Virus record (IMG/VR): IMGVR_UViG_3300043775_000601
Span: 1 to 21,812 of that record
Reading direction: 5' to 3' (one strand)
DNA length: 21,812 nt
Origin: a virus
In this document: positions 19,372 through 21,812 of the stretch, piece by piece
Numbering within the stretch: the stretch's first letter is position 1
How the letters are laid out: each line of letters starts with the position of its first letter
Position numbers and translations under genes: made by a program
The notes under the pieces: generated by a model
What the model saw: the letters and a program-made list of their open reading frames with translations, nothing else
Told to the model about the DNA's origin: nothing
Databases searched by the model: none

Positions 19372-19620
19372 GTGAACAAGATGCCCCCTAACGATACCAT
19401 CGACACCGCAGAGCGTCTTGTTCGCTTGGAGACCAAGTTGGATTTTCTCATCAAGTCCATGGAGAACTTACCCCCCAGCCCTACGTGCCTTAAGAAACAC
19501 GAAGAGCTTGAGGAGCGGGTAACTGCCATGGAGAAGTTCGTGAACAGGGCTGTGGGTGCGCTTATCGCAGTCAACATCCTCATCACTGTCTTCGCCTACA
19601 AGCTGAAGGGCTTCATATGA
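19372..19620 (+). CDS. Coiled-coil membrane protein, XhlA-like
   Basis: 82 aa (GTG 19372; ATG 19381 is a possible alternative). DTAERLVRLETKLDFLIKSM is a heptad helix, a PPSP break and KKHEELEERVTAMEKF follow, and AVGALIAVNILITVFAY is a C-terminal membrane anchor. That build matches the XhlA/hemolysin-related lysis proteins and some small spanin-like proteins. It probably assists the neighbouring holin. One Cys (TCLKK) lies in the middle. ATGA overlap with the next gene. Confidence 0.65.
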   Translation: MNKMPPNDTIDTAERLVRLETKLDFLIKSMENLPPSPTCLKKHEELEERVTAMEKFVNRAVGALIAVNILITVFAYKLKGFI

Positions 19621-21806
19621 CCAACATCCCCAAGAAGCCTTTGGCTGTCTCAAGGGCCAAGAAGAAGCTCCCGCTTGAGATTGACTGGGGCAAAGGCATC
19701 CCCAAGGACCGCCTGCGCTACATCAATGCTCGTGAAGAGGCCCTCATCAAGGCTAACCGCTCTACCACGGCTGAACGCAGCCATATGGGCGTGAAGGCCT
19801 ACGCAGATGACAGTGCCTCCTCCAAGGGTGTCTCCCGCCCAGGCTCTGGGACCACTACAGGCACCACCACGACCAAGACTTCGACTGGTGGAGGGGCCAG
19901 TACAGGCCAAGGTGGACAGAGCAGGGGTCCTTCAGGTGCTGGGCAGGGGCCTAATTCGGCTTCGTCTAGCTCAAAGTCTCCCTCAAGCTCGTCTTCTGGC
20001 TCAAAGTCCCCCTCAAGCTCCTCCACAAGCACTGGAGGTGGCTCAAAGTCACCCAATGCCGCCGCACAGGCTGCATCGAACAAGCTGAATGGCTACTCAG
20101 GTGCTGCCCGTCCGACTACCAACGCTGGTCCGTCCACGCTTGGCGGTAACAAGGCCCCTAACATGGCGGCTTCCTACGCCTCCCAGAAGCTCAATGCGAC
20201 TGCGGGTGCTTTGAAGGCTGGGCAGCAGCCTCAGTCTATTCAGGGCCTCATCAATTCGGGCTCTACAGCCCCCAATGCCGCCGCACAGAACGCCTATGAC
20301 AGGCAGCGTATGGCTGCGATGTCTCAGCGCTACGACCCTGTAGTCAAAGGCGCTGCCCCTAATCCAAAGGGTGCAATGCCTGGTGCCGCTCCCGGTGACT
20401 ATGTACGGACAGCGCTAGGCTACAACGTCAATAGAATGGACAATCTGGGTGTCACAGACGCTAATCGCATCGTGGATGGCTTCAACAATCTGAAGCAGTT
20501 CAAGGATGTGTCTTATGACCCTGATGGTGTCCAGAAAATCAAGGATGGCTTAGGGTACACGCCTGTAGGCATCCGCACCAACAACCCTGGAAACATTCTG
20601 AACAGCAAGTGGCAGAGTGAAGTCCCCGGATACGCTGGGCCTGTGAAGTCACCCAACGGGCTGACCTATGCCTCCTACACTGATCCTCGGTGGGGACTCG
20701 CAGCACAGAACGAGTTGCTTGGTCGCTACTACGATGGCGGGCGCACCACGATTAACGAAGTGGTGGATCGCTATGCCCCAGTGGATGAGAACAATTCCGC
20801 TGCTGCTAACAGGTCCTACAAGGACCACTTGTCAGCCTCCACTGGCTGGGACCCTAATCAGGCTCTGTCCCGCGAACAGGTACAGTCTCTAGGTCCCTAC
20901 AAGACTTCATTTGAGAACGGTGGCGCTCTGTTTGCTGGTGGACCCTTCGGTGGAACTCCAAGCCCGACCAGTCTCGCCTCCACCCCCAAAAGCCCTCTGC
21001 AATCCGCAATGGACTCTTGGAACCCTCCGCAGTCTTCCGCTATCCCAGCCCCGACCAGCACAGGCATGCTGCCTAACACAGCGCGTGACCCCGCTGCTGC
21101 CCGCATGGCAGGCCTACAGCAGGCACCCTCGCAGAACATGCAGCAGCCTACAGCGCCGCCCGCAGGCCTTCCCGGCTTCACGCCACAGAGTGGCTTCGCG
21201 CCGCAGGGTCTCCCCAGCAACTTCAGGGGAACTGCTGGTGTCGCAAGTACGGGCAATGTCCCCGGATGGGGCTACTCCCCGTCTGCGGATTACAGCGCCC
21301 CCTCTGCTGGCACCTCGCTGGCCTCCAGCACCCCCGAATCCTACAGCCCCCAAGCTGGCCCTGGTGACGAGGTATACTCAGAGAACCCAATGCAAGGCTC
21401 TCAGAACCCCATGCAGGAAGGGGAGAACCCTCAGGTCAAGCGTGACCGCCAGCAGAAGTACGCCTCTCGTGGCGCTACGATTGGCGGCATCGTCGCTGGT
21501 CCTCTTGGAACTGTAGTAGGCGGAACGCTTGGCTGGCAGATGGGCAAGACCCCTCCACGTCAGCGGCAGGCCATTGCGTCTAACCCCCAGGCACTCACAG
21601 CCAACGTCAAGTCCATCAACGACATGGTGGAGGAGCGTGGCGGCAAGGGGAACCCGCAGATGCAAGTAACGGAAGCTGGCTTCAGGGATGTCCTCACGAA
21701 CCCCGCAAAGGTTACCAAGGAACCTGAGAAGTACACGACCTTGGAACAGATGCTCGCTGCCTTGGCGCAGGGCGTTGATCCTGAAACAGGCAAGCCCATC
21801 ACTTAG
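19617..21806 (+). CDS. Virion protein with lysozyme-like domain and glycine-zipper segment
   Basis: 729 aa, complete. Residues 1-60 are basic. About 75-165 is a low-complexity Ser/Gly/Thr region with repeated SKSPSSSSS units, and SPNAAAQAA-type repeats (KSPNAAAQAA, KAPNMAASYA, TAPNAAAQNA) follow. Around 315-430 is a phage structural lysozyme/transglycosylase-type domain: GIRTNNPGNI (from ~318), YASYTDPRWGLAAQNELL, TINEVVDRYAPVDEN (YAP at ~385). A Pro/Gln/Ser-rich segment leads to ATIGGIVAGPLGTVVGGTLG (~617-640), a glycine-zipper likely to enter membranes. It probably acts in virion ejection through peptidoglycan and membrane, like T7 gp16, rather than as a free endolysin. ATG 19617 overlaps the preceding TGA. 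The low-complexity region is strongly Ser-codon biased (TC/AG). Confidence 0.8.
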   Translation: MTNIPKKPLAVSRAKKKLPLEIDWGKGIPKDRLRYINAREEALIKANRSTTAERSHMGVKAYADDSASSKGVSRPGSGTTTGTTTTKTSTGGGASTGQGGQSRGPSGAGQGPNSASSSSKSPSSSSSGSKSPSSSSTSTGGGSKSPNAAAQAASNKLNGYSGAARPTTNAGPSTLGGNKAPNMAASYASQKLNATAGALKAGQQPQSIQGLINSGSTAPNAAAQNAYDRQRMAAMSQRYDPVVKGAAPNPKGAMPGAAPGDYVRTALGYNVNRMDNLGVTDANRIVDGFNNLKQFKDVSYDPDGVQKIKDGLGYTPVGIRTNNPGNILNSKWQSEVPGYAGPVKSPNGLTYASYTDPRWGLAAQNELLGRYYDGGRTTINEVVDRYAPVDENNSAAANRSYKDHLSASTGWDPNQALSREQVQSLGPYKTSFENGGALFAGGPFGGTPSPTSLASTPKSPLQSAMDSWNPPQSSAIPAPTSTGMLPNTARDPAAARMAGLQQAPSQNMQQPTAPPAGLPGFTPQSGFAPQGLPSNFRGTAGVASTGNVPGWGYSPSADYSAPSAGTSLASSTPESYSPQAGPGDEVYSENPMQGSQNPMQEGENPQVKRDRQQKYASRGATIGGIVAGPLGTVVGGTLGWQMGKTPPRQRQAIASNPQALTANVKSINDMVEERGGKGNPQMQVTEAGFRDVLTNPAKVTKEPEKYTTLEQMLAALAQGVDPETGKPIT

Positions 21807-21812
21807 AAAGTA

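Noticed and set aside
19799-20083. Minus-strand acidic frame in the virion protein gene
   Set aside because: Complement of the Ser/Gly/Thr low-complexity region; its E/D repeats are a by-product.
1-21812. tRNA genes, CRISPR arrays, insertion sequences or an integrase
   Set aside because: None seen: no cloverleaf, no regular spacer array, no transposase or integrase motif in any long frame.

Overview
The window is part of a T7-like podophage genome (Autographivirus-type, with its own single-subunit RNA polymerase). All 37 genes I accept are on the + strand, packed with ATGA, GTGA or TAATG stop/start overlaps, and moderately GC-rich with strong C/G preference at third positions. The small-protein style (for example 9695-9916) and the B12-dependent ribonucleotide reductase suggest an alphaproteobacterial, perhaps rhizobial, host. 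That host assignment is inference from memory of similar phages, not proof.

Layout. (1) 1-329: untranslated leader of the polymerase gene with inverted and direct repeats. (2) 330-3105: RNA polymerase, one small unknown gene and a strong UUCG-loop terminator. (3) 3111-9153: replication block in T7 order: ssDNA-binding protein, endonuclease I, HTH protein, exported protein, MazG-like pyrophosphohydrolase, micro membrane protein, primase-helicase (with a probable gene nested in another frame), small protein, family A DNA polymerase, HNH endonuclease. (4) 9128-10887: seven small, translationally coupled unknown genes, the last exported. (5) 10884-14538: 5'-3' exonuclease, DUF3310/gp1.7-like protein, minimal cytosine-methyltransferase-like protein, a second HNH endonuclease, and class II ribonucleotide reductase, followed by a 13-bp-stem terminator. 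(6) 14955-16906: nine small unknown genes, two of them 26-29 aa membrane peptides, closed by a terminator. (7) 16948-17886: about 940 bp without a convincing gene, rich in direct and inverted repeats. (8) 17887-21806: tail-fibre-like protein, two lysis-type membrane proteins and a 729-aa virion protein with a lysozyme-like domain. Head, portal, tail-tube and terminase genes are not in the window.

How it works together. The polymerase would transcribe the rest of the genome. A recurring leader (core like CCACAAACGGAAACA) lies before the SSB, primase, methyltransferase-like and two small genes and may be its promoter or a translation leader. Endonuclease I and the exonuclease would break down host DNA; ribonucleotide reductase, MazG-like and gp1.7-like proteins would manage nucleotides; primase-helicase, polymerase and SSB would copy the genome.

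Points most worth a second look: the nested gene in the primase linker; the shrunken thioredoxin-binding region of the DNA polymerase; the codon shift in the polymerase 3' end next to an HNH gene; the repeat-filled gap at 16948-17886, which shares an exact 20-mer with the RNA polymerase leader; and the recurring gene leader.
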